From: Timema cristinae
Lineage: Eukaryota; Arthropoda; Insecta; Phasmatodea; Timematidae
Assembly: GCA_039000515.1 (NCBI GenBank)
Contig: JBCFYV010011172.1
Location: 78,583,846-78,647,845, forward strand
DNA: 64,000 bases
Direction: 5' to 3'
Both the position numbers and the translations under genes were made by a program. The number at the start of each line of letters is the position of its first letter. Within the stretch, counting starts at the first letter, position 1. Positions 34,461-44,219 of this stretch are shown here, one piece after another. The notes beneath the pieces are model-generated. The model was not told the origin of the DNA. It did not search any database and worked only from the letters and a program-made list of their open reading frames with translations.

Positions 34461-34615
34461 GATCTTTTTCTAATAATTGAGGCAAACACTGGGATGGTTG
34501 TGATTAATATTTGACAAATGTAGCAATTACCATACGCCGAAATCAACTATTAAAATTCAGCTATTGAGCAGCAGTCTAGTCCTTGGCTAGGTTTGCGGTG
34601 AGGGATTTTACTCAC

Positions 34616-34787
34616 GCTGGGTCTCATCCAGACTATGGGGTGTAGGGGAGGTTTCTTGTGGTGATAGAGGGCCCGGGGCCCGGGAGGGAAGTCAGGGTCT
34701 TCGAACAACAGGCCCCGCTCTCTGCACGCCCTCCTCACTGCTTGGTAGTTGGAGGTTCCTGCACGGGGCCTTTCAGTCGTCCAGTAC
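34616..34787 (-). CDS. calpain-like gene, internal exon (called exon 1 here): N-terminal linker and start of core
   Basis: The minus strand has an acceptor ending GTTGGCAG and a consensus GTGAGT donor; the 172-bp exon is one base plus 57 codons. It reads YWTTERPRAGTSNYQAVRRA, then CRERGLLFEDPDFPPGPRAL, and ends WMRPS. This is the segment before the calpain protease core, normally of the form C.....LFEDP.FP....L and then a W.RP signature. Upstream coding sequence is needed because the first codon is split (phase 2), but no initiating exon was recognised. The exon ends in phase 0, which fits the next exon at 28142-27937. It is clearly GC-richer than the flanking intron. The family match is strong; the boundaries come from splice signals and phase only. 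Confidence 0.92.
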
Positions 34788-34799
34788 CTGCCAACAAAC

Positions 34800-34875
34800 A
34801 CACTATCAACACTCATGTATGGTGTTCCATCAAGACTCCTTTATCGCACTCCATTAACACTCCTTAGAGAGACTC
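34800..34875. repeat. short degenerate repeat upstream of exon 1 acceptor
   Basis: On the gene strand GGAGTGTTAAT, GGAGTGCGATAA, GGAGTCTTGAT and GAGTGTTGAT follow one another up to the acceptor. Confidence 0.5.
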
Positions 34876-35039
34876 CCTCTAGAGATTAAAGTCTAACTTA
34901 TTTTAAATTATATCTTAAACTTTTGACTAAACCGGATGCGGTTAAGTGGTGTAATATCGACTCCAGGACCAAGATAGTCTAGTTACAGCCCTAATGTATT
35001 GTTTAGTAAAATACACCTTATCTAATTACTCATCCGGGA

Positions 35040-35215
35040 CATCCAAATGCTATTAAATTAATGAGATAGGAATTTGCGTTTAGGGAAAGTGAAAAACAAT
35101 TTAGGAAAAACCACCCTCAGTACACCCAAATGGGATTCAAATTCCAACTTTACCGTCCCCGGCAAATCAGACCATATGGACTTTACACCTTGGCCCACGT
35201 GCCTATGGATACGGG
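35040..35215 (-). mobile_element. SINE remnant
   Basis: GGGAAAGTGAAAAACAATTT, then ATGGGATTCAAATTCCAACT (B box complement). The head and tail are degenerate. Confidence 0.55.
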
Positions 35216-35545
35216 TATGCTTTGATAGAACTAATAGTGAAGGAAATCATCGAAATAGTTCAGATGCAAAAAGGTTAGACCTATTATAGACAAATGTTCA
35301 GTAAAATAGATTTTCTCGAGCTTATATATTGGGTTTAAATTTGATTTTTACCAAGGTCCAAGACTATCTCTATGCTTCGTACAGGTTATATGAGAAAGTA
35401 AAACAACAGATCTGATTTCAAGTGTAACAGGGCCACCACTAATGGGTCTCCCCCATGTGCCGTGTCATGATTGATCCAGTGAGAAAAGACCTAGTTCCGT
35501 TTCCGGCGTCGACCAGACGGAAAGAGAACGAGAAAGGAGAGCAAG
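35216..35545. other. unassigned sequence
   Basis: No feature seen. Confidence 0.4.
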
Positions 35546-35683
35546 ATGTTCGCCAATAATCAACTTCTCTACGAAGCCATCGCACAGGACTCCCGTTACA
35601 ATATGTTACGTGCCACATCCACGGCAGCTCGGTTCCATCAGGACCAGAGCTACAAGAACACCTTAAGGACGCACCCTACTTAA
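35546..35683 (+). other. short open frame, 45 codons, unassigned
   Basis: ATG to TAA encoding MFANNQLLYEAIAQDSRYNM and 25 more residues in a GC-richer patch (35440-35690). It has balanced codon use unlike the AT-rich flanks. It could be a fragment of a retroposed gene or of a LINE. No family was recognised. Confidence 0.3.
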
Positions 35684-35689
35684 AGGGAA

Positions 35690-36600
35690 ATAACCTCACA
35701 TAGCGGCATTTTTTTATAGGAATTCTGAAGCTTCAAAATCACTAAAAGAATTCTCAATTATTCTATACTGTTTTGGCCCCTATTACTAAATATTTTGATC
35801 TCAGAACTGCGACATTTCAAGTGAAACCTTTCTCGAAAATGAACTATTTATTATTTTTTAAACTAAATAACTTTTAATGTAAGATTTTAAATCCAATATG
35901 AATATGTTGATGCCTTTCAAATTCACTTTAGCGTCAGCCATATTTTGAAATAGCCAACCACTTCTTAAATAACCCAGAACTTATAAACGTCTTTAACGTG
36001 TCTCAGCACTGCGACAAGTGGCCCCCTTAAATTCAATACCGATCCTTGTTTACCTGCTTAGGCCCTGTACACGCGAGCCTTGTTAACGACAGAGTAGTTT
36101 TCATTCCCCCATCCCATGAAAATGACAGCACAGTTCTTATTCACACTCCTCCTATATTCTTCATTATATTAAACTAATAATAATCTAGTAAAATCTTTGA
36201 AAGTTGGGGGGATATTTTTGCTTTGGGAGAATGAGAGGTGAATAAATATATTGTTTTTCTGTTTTACCAACGCTCTTTAGACACTTGATCTCATATAGTC
36301 ACCTAGTCAATGGACCTTAAATGCTCTTTAAACTTTATATTTTTGTTGGCGAACCAATTGTTCTAAAATAAATCTTTTGATTTTCCCCTCTCAGCCTCCA
36401 ACCCTCCATGAAAATGACAGGATAGCGCTTCCTATTTATACTCTTCATATTTTACCCATTACATTCAACTATTAATAATCTAGCAAAACCTTTCAAAATT
36501 TGGGAAATATTTTGTCGGGAAAAAGGAGAGAGAAGTGAATATATATTAGTTGTTTTCTTATTTTATTAACTCCCTCTAGGAATTTGATGTCAAGTCTATG
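35690..36600 (+). repeat. direct repeat of about 250 bp outside the long inverted repeat
   Basis: 36101-36350 and 36385-36630 match in order: CCATGAAAATGACAG, CAACTATTAATAATCTAG / AAACTAATAATAATCTAG, GAGAGAAGTGAATATAT / GAGAGGTGAATAAATAT and CAATGGACCTTAA / CTATGGACCTTAA. 35810-36000 also resembles 1250-1440. Confidence 0.7.
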
Positions 36601-36611
36601 GACCTTAATTG

Positions 36612-37015
36612 CCTTTATAGTACATTGCAATTAGGCGGAAATGAGGTCAAACCTAGACATTTCGAATAAAAGATGGGACCATTTGGAATTACTTTTATTT
36701 AATGTCCTCAATAATCTCAAGGGGGAAAAAATCCTGTTGCGGATTTCCCGCCATTTTCGGAGGAAAGTCAGCCATGTTGGATTTAGTGCATGCATTTAAT
36801 TTTTTCAATTTATTTCCAAATGTATTTGTCGTAGAGTCTTGAATTAATTTTTATTTTCTCCTTTACATTATTTAAAATAAAAAATGATGTATTCAATTTT
36901 GTGCTACGGCAAACCATTTTATCAAAATATCAGGATTAAACGAAAAATTATTACTGTTAAACAATTTTTTTAACGGAACGTAGAATGTTTCACGCACAAG
37001 ATATGGAAAAAATGT
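36612..37015 (+). repeat. left long terminal inverted repeat of a DNA transposon
   Basis: Aligns with the complement of 39603-39980. Matching blocks include AAAAGATGGGACC, GTCAGCCATGTTG, TATTCAATTTTRT and GAAAAATTATKACTG. Confidence 0.88.
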
Positions 37016-37639
37016 TTGCATCAATTTTTTTTTTAAATTTTACTAGCTTTAAAATCATATATAATAATGCCTGGATATATTATATTACAGATATGAAAAG
37101 GGGTGTCTTTGCAGCTCAAGTCATAAATAATATGTAATATGATATATATCAAGGGACGGTGCTTTATTATTACAAAACTATGGCGCCCACAGGACAAAAT
37201 TCATTTCAGGTGTAGAAGACTTCGGTAAATTACGTATTCTTATATAGGCCTATAGCAGTACTTGCCTAGTTTACAATGAACACTTAGCATATTGTTAATT
37301 TTTTGGTAAATATTGTAGAAAATACTTTGGATCTAAAGTGTTGTGTGCGTGTTGTATAAGGGGAAAAAAATAGTGAGTATTTTTTTATTCATTTCATGTT
37401 GTGGACACTCTTGTATAGTGTATGTGTCATCTCATATTAGTTTATGGAGCAATTTCTCTTCGTCCCTGCACCCATGCAGTGTAGGAAAATGTTAGGTTAA
37501 GTAAGAAAGGGCTTAATACCATTAAAGAGTTTAATCGGTTAAAGGGTGAGGGGACTAGCTTATGAAATTTAGAGCTCTGAGGAATTTATTGTACATGTGG
37601 ACTGTATAAAACTGTCTGTAGAGGACTGTCTGATTATAC

Positions 37640-39345
37640 CAAGTGTGTGGCAGTTGGCCCTCCCCTAAAATACAAACACAGAGGGCAGTGTTCGACTTTA
37701 AAACTCAATGTCTACTATGTGAACGACCTTACACCGACACTAGTAAATTGATAAACCCTGAGAAACAAGCATGGAGTGCTGTGACCACCTTGAATTTCGT
37801 ACATAAAATTTGTCAATTTGCCAGTAATAGAGAAGAGTGTAAATAAGCCAATGAGGTGCATATACAGCTAGCTGGAATAATCGAACTTGTTGCTGAAGAG
37901 GTCCGCTACCACTGGCTGTGCTACCAACGATTTCAAGTACCTGGGTCTTCAAAACCAGGAACAAATTATCAAGTGGAAGGCACCAAGATGGACAAAAAGC
38001 TCTTGCTTTTCAGAGTTTGTGACTTTTTTTAAAGCAATATGAGTGCCACTTTACAATTAACGATCTCGTTGTAAATCTTTCAACTATAGATATGTTTGCC
38101 CCTTCTTACCGTTCAACTCACCTTAAAAAAAATTGAAGGAATATTTTGATAAAGGTAACAGAATTTACTGGTAAACATACTATTGTTTGTTTATCAAGAG
38201 TCAGAGACAAAATACTGTCAGAAAAATGGTAAACAGAAAGAAAGCAGAACATTACAGATGAAAAAAGAGATGATTTTTCAAACAGCTGTTAATATTTTAA
38301 AACTAGAAATTTTTTCAAAACCATATGAAACTGATATATTTCCAAGTTCTGAGCAAATACAAACAGGAAGCCCTGAATTATTTGGTGACTTATGTCAACT
38401 ATTCCATTATTGCTGCCCTCAGAATAAAGTATTTTATATCCCCTCTACAGATAGGTGTCAGTGTTTACCTTCATAGGCGGTATGGTTCTAAAATGTTGAT
38501 AGATGTACTATCAAACTTAGGTCAATGTTCTACATACAAAGAAGCAGTCAGATATGAATAGACAGCCAAGCAGTATGCTAAGCGAACAATTGATAAAAAA
38601 AATACTTACATACAATATGTTTATGATAATGCAGACCATAACATAAACACTATTGATGGGTGCCATACATTTCATGCAATGGGTGCTATAAAGTGTGTAA
38701 CACCAGCAAAAGCTGTTCATAAAACAAACCACTTCCAAGGAAGGACGTCATAAAGGCAGGAGATTCGGCCGTTTTTTGATTTACAAAAGTAACATTTTAT
38801 AAACAACCATCACAACCAGGATACACTCTTCTCATGTGTAAAGATGCTAGTGACATTTACATAAAACCGGACAGAATGGATGTAACTTCTCGACTAGATG
38901 TGTTGTGGATGTCGGGAACATGCCTTAACATTATCCCACGTTCAAAATGGAATGGTTTCATGGAACGAGCAATGGCAGTTAAGTCGTACGAAGTGTCATC
39001 AGTACTGCAGCTTCCATCTATCAATCAAGATCCTATCAATCTTTCGACCATTTACACCTCTCTTCTGCAGGCAACAGAAGAAGCCATCAAAAGTGGTAAA
39101 TCACATGTAATGGTCACGTTCTATCAGCCATTGTTTGCTAAAGCCGCTGATATGGTTCTTGTTGCTGGACCAGAGAGCCCACTCTCTCTCTCGTGTGATC
39201 GTTTGTCTTGGAGTGTTCCACCTACTATCCATCTTTCATGGGGGCTATTGGCGAAATCATGCATGGAAGTGGTATAGAAAGTCTTTAGGAAACAGTGTGT
39301 GAAGAAATACTCCAAAATTTGTTGTTAGATGAGGTTAAAATCATT
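37640..39345 (+). pseudogene. broken ORF of a multi-copy, transposon-associated protein family
   Basis: Reading the plus strand across frameshifts and stops gives CLLCERP and, 200 bp on, YHWLCYQRF, which looks like an N-terminal zinc-binding region. Then VSVYLHRRYGSKMLIDVL, DNADHNINTIDGCHTFHAMG (38620-38685), SKWNGFMERAM, TIYTSLLQATEEA, VTFYQPLFAKAADMV and MGAIGEIMHGSGIESL. I recognise this motif order from uncharacterised proteins present in many copies in arthropod and cnidarian genomes; I know no established name or function. Here it has several breaks and lies between long inverted repeats, which suggests it belongs to a DNA transposon. It is not host coding sequence of the calpain gene. 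Confidence 0.7.
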
Positions 39346-39602
39346 TATGCACAGTTCACATACCAGAAAAAAAAGTAGTGTAGTAAAATAATCATAGTAA
39401 CTTAGAGCATTACAAGATGGCATTTCTTCGTGATCACTCCTACCTTTGACAGATTGTAATTGTGTATAATACATTATATCACTCTAACATATGAATTAAG
39501 ATTTGCCAACAATACTAGTTGCAGTTTAATAATATCCTGCCAGTGTTATACCTCATCTCAAAGCTCACATAATTTACAGCAAATTTTATTTGAACATTCT
39601 TT

Positions 39603-39980
39603 TCAGATTTTGGCATGAAACTCTTTACGTTCCTTTAAAAAAAGTTCAGCAGTCATAATTTTTCGTTTCGTTCTGAAATTTTGAGAAAATGGTTGGTCGC
39701 AGGATAAAATTGAATCTTAGATTTTTTATTGTAAATAATATAGGAAACAAAATAAAAAATAAATTAAAAATGTTTGACAAATTCTTTTGAAAAAACATCG
39801 ACAATCCACTAAATTCAACATGGCTGACTTCCTTCCCAAATTGGTGCGAAACCCGCAACAAGATTTTTTGGGATTCTCTGTAGATTTTTGAGGACGTTAA
39901 ATAGAAGTGATTCCAAAAGGTCCCATCTTTTTATTCAAAATGTCTACCTCAAATTATAATTTCACTGACTATTAAAGGTG
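39603..39980 (-). repeat. right long terminal inverted repeat of the DNA transposon
   Basis: Complement of 36612-37015 with small indels. It defines an element of at least 3.37 kb (36612-39980) around the broken ORF. Confidence 0.88.
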
Positions 39981-40869
39981 TCTAAACAACTTTGAATTAT
40001 TTTAAACATTTCATGATTTGTTGGCAAAACATTTGAACTATCTCGGTTAGTGGATCTATTCCCCTCCAATATGTTCATTGTTTTAAAATTTACTTTAAAG
40101 TGTTTATCAAAGAGTATTGAGGTTTCACTAATAAAATTATTAAAACTTCAATACATATGTTTATTTTATTGCATGAATATTATTATATTAGAGATGGTAG
40201 CCATCAACAATGTTCATTTTAGAAGAAATTTTTGTTATTAAATACTGTATATTACAAATTGTTGCCCGAAAAATAAAATATGTTAAAAGTAACTTTGCAT
40301 TTATTTGGATATTCTTAATATAGTAAATGGCAAGGGGAATTTAATCGGTATTCGCTCGTTAAGAGGGTGGGAAATTAATTAGTGCAAAAAACAACAACAG
40401 TGCGCTCAGACGACGCATGCGCGCCCACCTAGCCCCGATCCCAAATTCCAACGAACCTATTCTTTAATAATAGTAACAGTAATAATTTATTCAGAGAAGA
40501 CCAAACTTTAATTGGAGGATACTTTTTAATTAGTCAGTTTGGTACGACAAATTAGGGCGTGCTTCAGCAGATGCCTTTCATTTTTACATTTAATTTAGAC
40601 ATGATTTTAAAAGCTGTCAACTCACATTAGTATAAGCTAATACTATTTATAAAATGACGTTGAAATAATATTAATATATTACTATAATAATTAATATATT
40701 ATGTAATTTGAGACTTTAAAGTAAGAAGCCATTGCCGAGATCAAATATTTTATTAGTAAACTCAATTATTTATATTTAAAAAAAAATTGAAACTATTTGT
40801 TTCAATTTCATATGTTTTTTAGTCATTATTTCTCGAAATGATTTATTAAATTAAATAAAAACCCGCAAC
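39981..40869. other. AT-rich sequence without recognised features
   Basis: The outer end of the transposon may lie here, but no terminus or target duplication was identified. Confidence 0.4.
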
Positions 40870-41095
40870 AATGGGCACGCGGATTAATTGTCAAGATCCT
40901 TTAGTCTGGGTTTAGAGTGACGAGGTTGGGGTTCAAATCTCGGTCAAGTGCACTGTCAAAGTATTTTCCTTGATGATTTACCATTTTCCCTTCCCACAAA
41001 TACAGGTACATTTACTCTCAATTCTACCTCATCATCCTTACTAAATCAGTGTAATTAAATGTGTAAATCCTGAACAGATAGTAAAACGCGATATA
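40870..41095 (+). mobile_element. SINE remnant
   Basis: ATGGGCACGCGGATTAATTG, GGGGTTCAAATCTCGGTCAA, TTTACCATTTTCCCTTCCCA and tail GATAGTAAAACGCGATAT. Confidence 0.7.
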
Positions 41096-41429
41096 AAAAT
41101 AAAATTAGAAATATTGACTACGCATAAATGTTTAGAATAGTGCAACCTATACATAAAATATTATCAAAAAAAGGTTCAATTTAAATTAAAGAAATTAAGA
41201 ATCAATTTTTCTAAGAAAATATTCAATTTTGGTGAAATCTACTTAATTTAAAGATAAGAATGACATATAAACAGGTCGTTTTATAAACATTTAGTTCATA
41301 TTGATGACGGGTTTCACTTTTTAAAATAAGTCTCAAATTATACTTTAGTCAAATGACTGTGAAATCTGGACATAAGATATAAGGTGGTTCTGTAAAGTAT
41401 GAGGTCATATAAAAATAATTATGACTACA

Positions 41430-41690
41430 TTATATTATTATTATTATTTAGCACCGCGTCTTACTACCCGTTCGGGTTATACGCTTTAAGTACTAATTAC
41501 GCTAATGGATTAGGAATTGGGAAGGTTGAATTAAGGGAAGTGAACCCACATTTTGCGTGGAGGGAGAGTGGAAAACCATTTAGAAAACCACCCCAGTTCA
41601 CCCGACCGAGATTCGAACCTCTTATCTCCCCGTCCTCAGCAGTCGGCTCAACACGACTAGCGCGTTAGCCAACTACGCCACCGAGGCGGG
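41430..41690 (-). mobile_element. full-length tRNA-derived SINE (type A) with target duplication
   Basis: Minus strand: CCCGCCTCGGTGGCGTAGTT to GGGTAGTAAGACGCGGTGCT and (AAT)n. Flanked by TAATTATGACTACA at 41416-41429 and 41691-41704. Confidence 0.95.
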
Positions 41691-41704
41691 TAATTATGAC
41701 TACA

Positions 41705-42177
41705 GTTTACTTTTCCAGTTATTTTTATGTGTGTATTGTTATTGGGGAAATAGAAGAAGGAAAGAGGGGACGGGACTTTGACTCGCGACGAATGGCCTTG
41801 GCTAAACGGAGCCTGTAGATCCAGGCATTGTCCAACACGCAAATAGGTACCTTCATCTTTCTCCTGCACAAGCGTGAGAGCAAACTTAAAATGAACGTAA
41901 CTCGACGACTACAAACGGATTTCATCTTGGTTTATGTTTTTATTTAAAGGGAAAAAATTAGCGTAGCGCCGTCATTCTTCCGAGCAGCAGATTGCGACTT
42001 CCGGCGAAATTTAGTGTCTTGGGTACTTTCTTATTTTTATACACATCCTGTCTCTGTGTGTACGTTGGCTAATTCTTTGGAAATAAGCCTGAATACACGG
42101 GCCCCTGCTTTATTTACTGTACTAGTGTCCTTCGACGAGAATGAACAGGGTGGTTGAATGTTTTTATTTAATGACGA
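41705..42177. other. unassigned sequence
   Basis: Small minus frames at 41657-41925 run partly through the SINE. No gene recognised. Confidence 0.4.
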
Positions 42178-42600
42178 CCATCGCTGTGGTAGCTAAGTGG
42201 ATATTGTGGTCGACCAAAAGTTCAGGAGGGCATGGTTCGATTCCTGAAGAGACTGATATATTATTATTATTATTATTATTAGCACCGCGTCTTACTACCC
42301 GTTCGGGTTATACGCACTTACGCTAATGTGTAATGGTAGGGTGATAGTGAGATGAAAAGAAAGACCTACAGTTTAACGTGGAATCCGAACCACGGTGGCG
42401 ACCTGGCATTCCACACATTCACAAGATGTCTTGTCAGAGGTGTAGGAAGGGTTTGGAAATCAGATAAATCTGTGCCGGGACCGAGGATCGAACCCCGGCC
42501 GCCAGCATAGAAGTCTGACACCTTACCCCGAGACTGATATAACTGTATGTACCTGATTACCCTGCTACCCCATTATAATCTATCAGGGAGCTAGGGCTGC
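42178..42600 (+). mobile_element. tRNA-like SINE (type D head) split by another SINE
   Basis: TGGTAGCTAAGTGGATATTG (A box) and CATGGTTCGATTCCTGAAG (B box) precede the insertion at 42261-42529. The sequence continues at 42542 with ACTGTATGTACCTGATTACC. Confidence 0.6.
42261..42529 (-). mobile_element. tRNA-derived SINE (type C head) nested in type D
   Basis: Minus strand: CTGGCGGCCGGGGTTCGATC (B box), a body unlike types A and B, then the shared tail GGGTAGTAAGACGCGGTGCT and (AAT)n. Perfect 12-bp duplication GAGACTGATATA at 42249-42260 and 42530-42541. Confidence 0.93.
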
Positions 42601-43364
42601 GTGTCGAATAGTGTTAGGAATACTGTCTTAAGTTCAGTTAATTTTTTAAGCTGTGTACTGATATAAATTTAATTTTTTTGAACAACTTAGTTTTTTATTA
42701 ATAGGTTATACACAAAGGTTAATAACATCCTAATCTAGTTGGGTGGGGGTGAGGCGGGAATCTAAGGGGGAATTAACCAGAATAGTATGATGAAAAAATA
42801 TAAAACCAAACTGTGAACCAACAAAATTTATTCCTACTACACCAAAACTCGTACACGGACATTTTGGGTTCGGTTTAATCTTAAATTACTCGGCTTAGGA
42901 GAAAATCGTTGTCTAGCCCACAATATATAAAATACGTAAATTAATTGCTGAGGTCGGCTTCCTGTAGGCTAGCTGAAGTATTCAATTTTGAGGTGGAATT
43001 TTTTTTTCCTGGACTTGAACAGTTGGATATTTCTCTAACGTGCTAAAAAAAATCTAACATTTTCTCGTCCATAGATACAGGGATCAACTCCCTCTCAGGA
43101 CATACTTTTAAACATATAATACAACAGCTTATCCACAACTTGTCTTAATAAAATGCATGATTTGTTATCCCATGTCACAAAATTACTCCCCTCCGTTAGA
43201 GTGTGGAAGAAATTGAGTCGTTCAGATTTTTTAGAAAAAATGTGTAGTAATTTATCTAAACGGTTTACATTCCTAGTGAATTGTTTCAAGCCATAACTTT
43301 CTTGTGAAACAACGAGTAAAGGTTTCAGTTTCAATGGCTGGTAGTAGTAGCCTGTAATAAGATA
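42601..43364. other. unassigned sequence
   Basis: The 79-codon minus frame at 43095-43334 has no recognised domain. Confidence 0.4.
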
Positions 43365-43430
43365 TGATCCGCATCAGTGGCCAAATGGTCTAGGAGGTGC
43401 TCTCAAACTTAAACTAGTCGATGGTCCAGA
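43365..43430 (+). mobile_element. SINE head fragment
   Basis: CATCAGTGGCCAAATGGTCT resembles the type B head. It stops where the hAT-like element begins. Confidence 0.5.
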
Positions 43431-44096
43431 TTCACAAACTTGGGGGCCAGCTGCGGCCGATACAAACATGTTTGTTTAAATATAGTCTACTCTATACTAA
43501 TGCAGATAATCTATCTGTCCCGACTATGCACATTGTAATCACGCTAGTGGGTAAGGGATGAGTAAGATATAATTTAGAGGAAATGTAACTACATTTGAGG
43601 GAAAGTAGTATGGGAAACCATCTAAGAAGGACCACCCTCTGTACATCCGGTTGGAATTCAAACCCTGATCTCCCCGACACTGGTAAAATATTCCAGAAGA
43701 GCCTGAAATTTAATCTGCATGCCCATCAATCTATGTATATTCTATATCTTTGACGTGATGTATTTAAAATCATAAATTCATGCTTAAATATTTGAAAACT
43801 TTCATTTAGCAGATGGTTTTAGTGGGTTGGCAAAATACTCGAAGCAGTATTTATTAAATTATGTAAATAAAAAATACCATAATCAAGTATTTATAGTGAT
43901 AAAAATATAAAGCAGTTTGAAATAGTTCAAAGCATTAATTTTTATTCAAATTTATGAACACACCAAAATTAAACTAATATTTTCTGTGTGCGTATATAAC
44001 TGCAGCCCGGATAGCGGACAAGTGGAACAGTAAGATATGCCTCACGGGTTGGATGCGGCCCGTGGACCATGAGTTTGCAAATCTTGGTATAAGGCA
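43430..44096. mobile_element. hAT-like non-autonomous element
   Basis: Left end CCAGATTCACAAACTTGGGG with GCTGCGGCC, right end GCGGCCCGTGG with GAGTTTGCAAATCTTGG form an imperfect inverted repeat of the kind seen in hAT elements. A minus SINE remnant (43500-43740) lies inside it. No transposase, no certain 8-bp duplication. Confidence 0.5.
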
Positions 44097-44219
44097 TCAC
44101 TCTCGTGTTGGACTGGCATACTGATGACGAGGAGATCAGAGTTTGAATCCTGGTTCAGTCTATTGAGGTGTTTTTTTTTTCTAAACAGTTTCCCACTTTC
44201 TTTCCATGTAAATACGGGT
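44097..44219 (+). mobile_element. SINE, 3' part missing
   Basis: CATCACTCTCGTGTTGGACT, GAGTTTGAATCCTGGTTCAG and CCATGTAAATACGGGTA. It then passes directly into the LINE. Confidence 0.65.

Larger units (their letters stand above)
28143..34615 (-). other. calpain-like gene intron between exons 1 and 2
   Basis: 6473-bp GT-AG intron, phase 0. It contains a tandem repeat at its acceptor (28143-28330), a solo SINE tail (28885-28925), a SINE remnant (29560-29800), the 48-bp array (30915-31760), a SINE-LINE junction (32455-33417) and two SINE remnants (34100-34460). No host coding exon was recognised inside it. The open frames at 30395-30847 overlap on both strands and match nothing I know. Confidence 0.85.
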
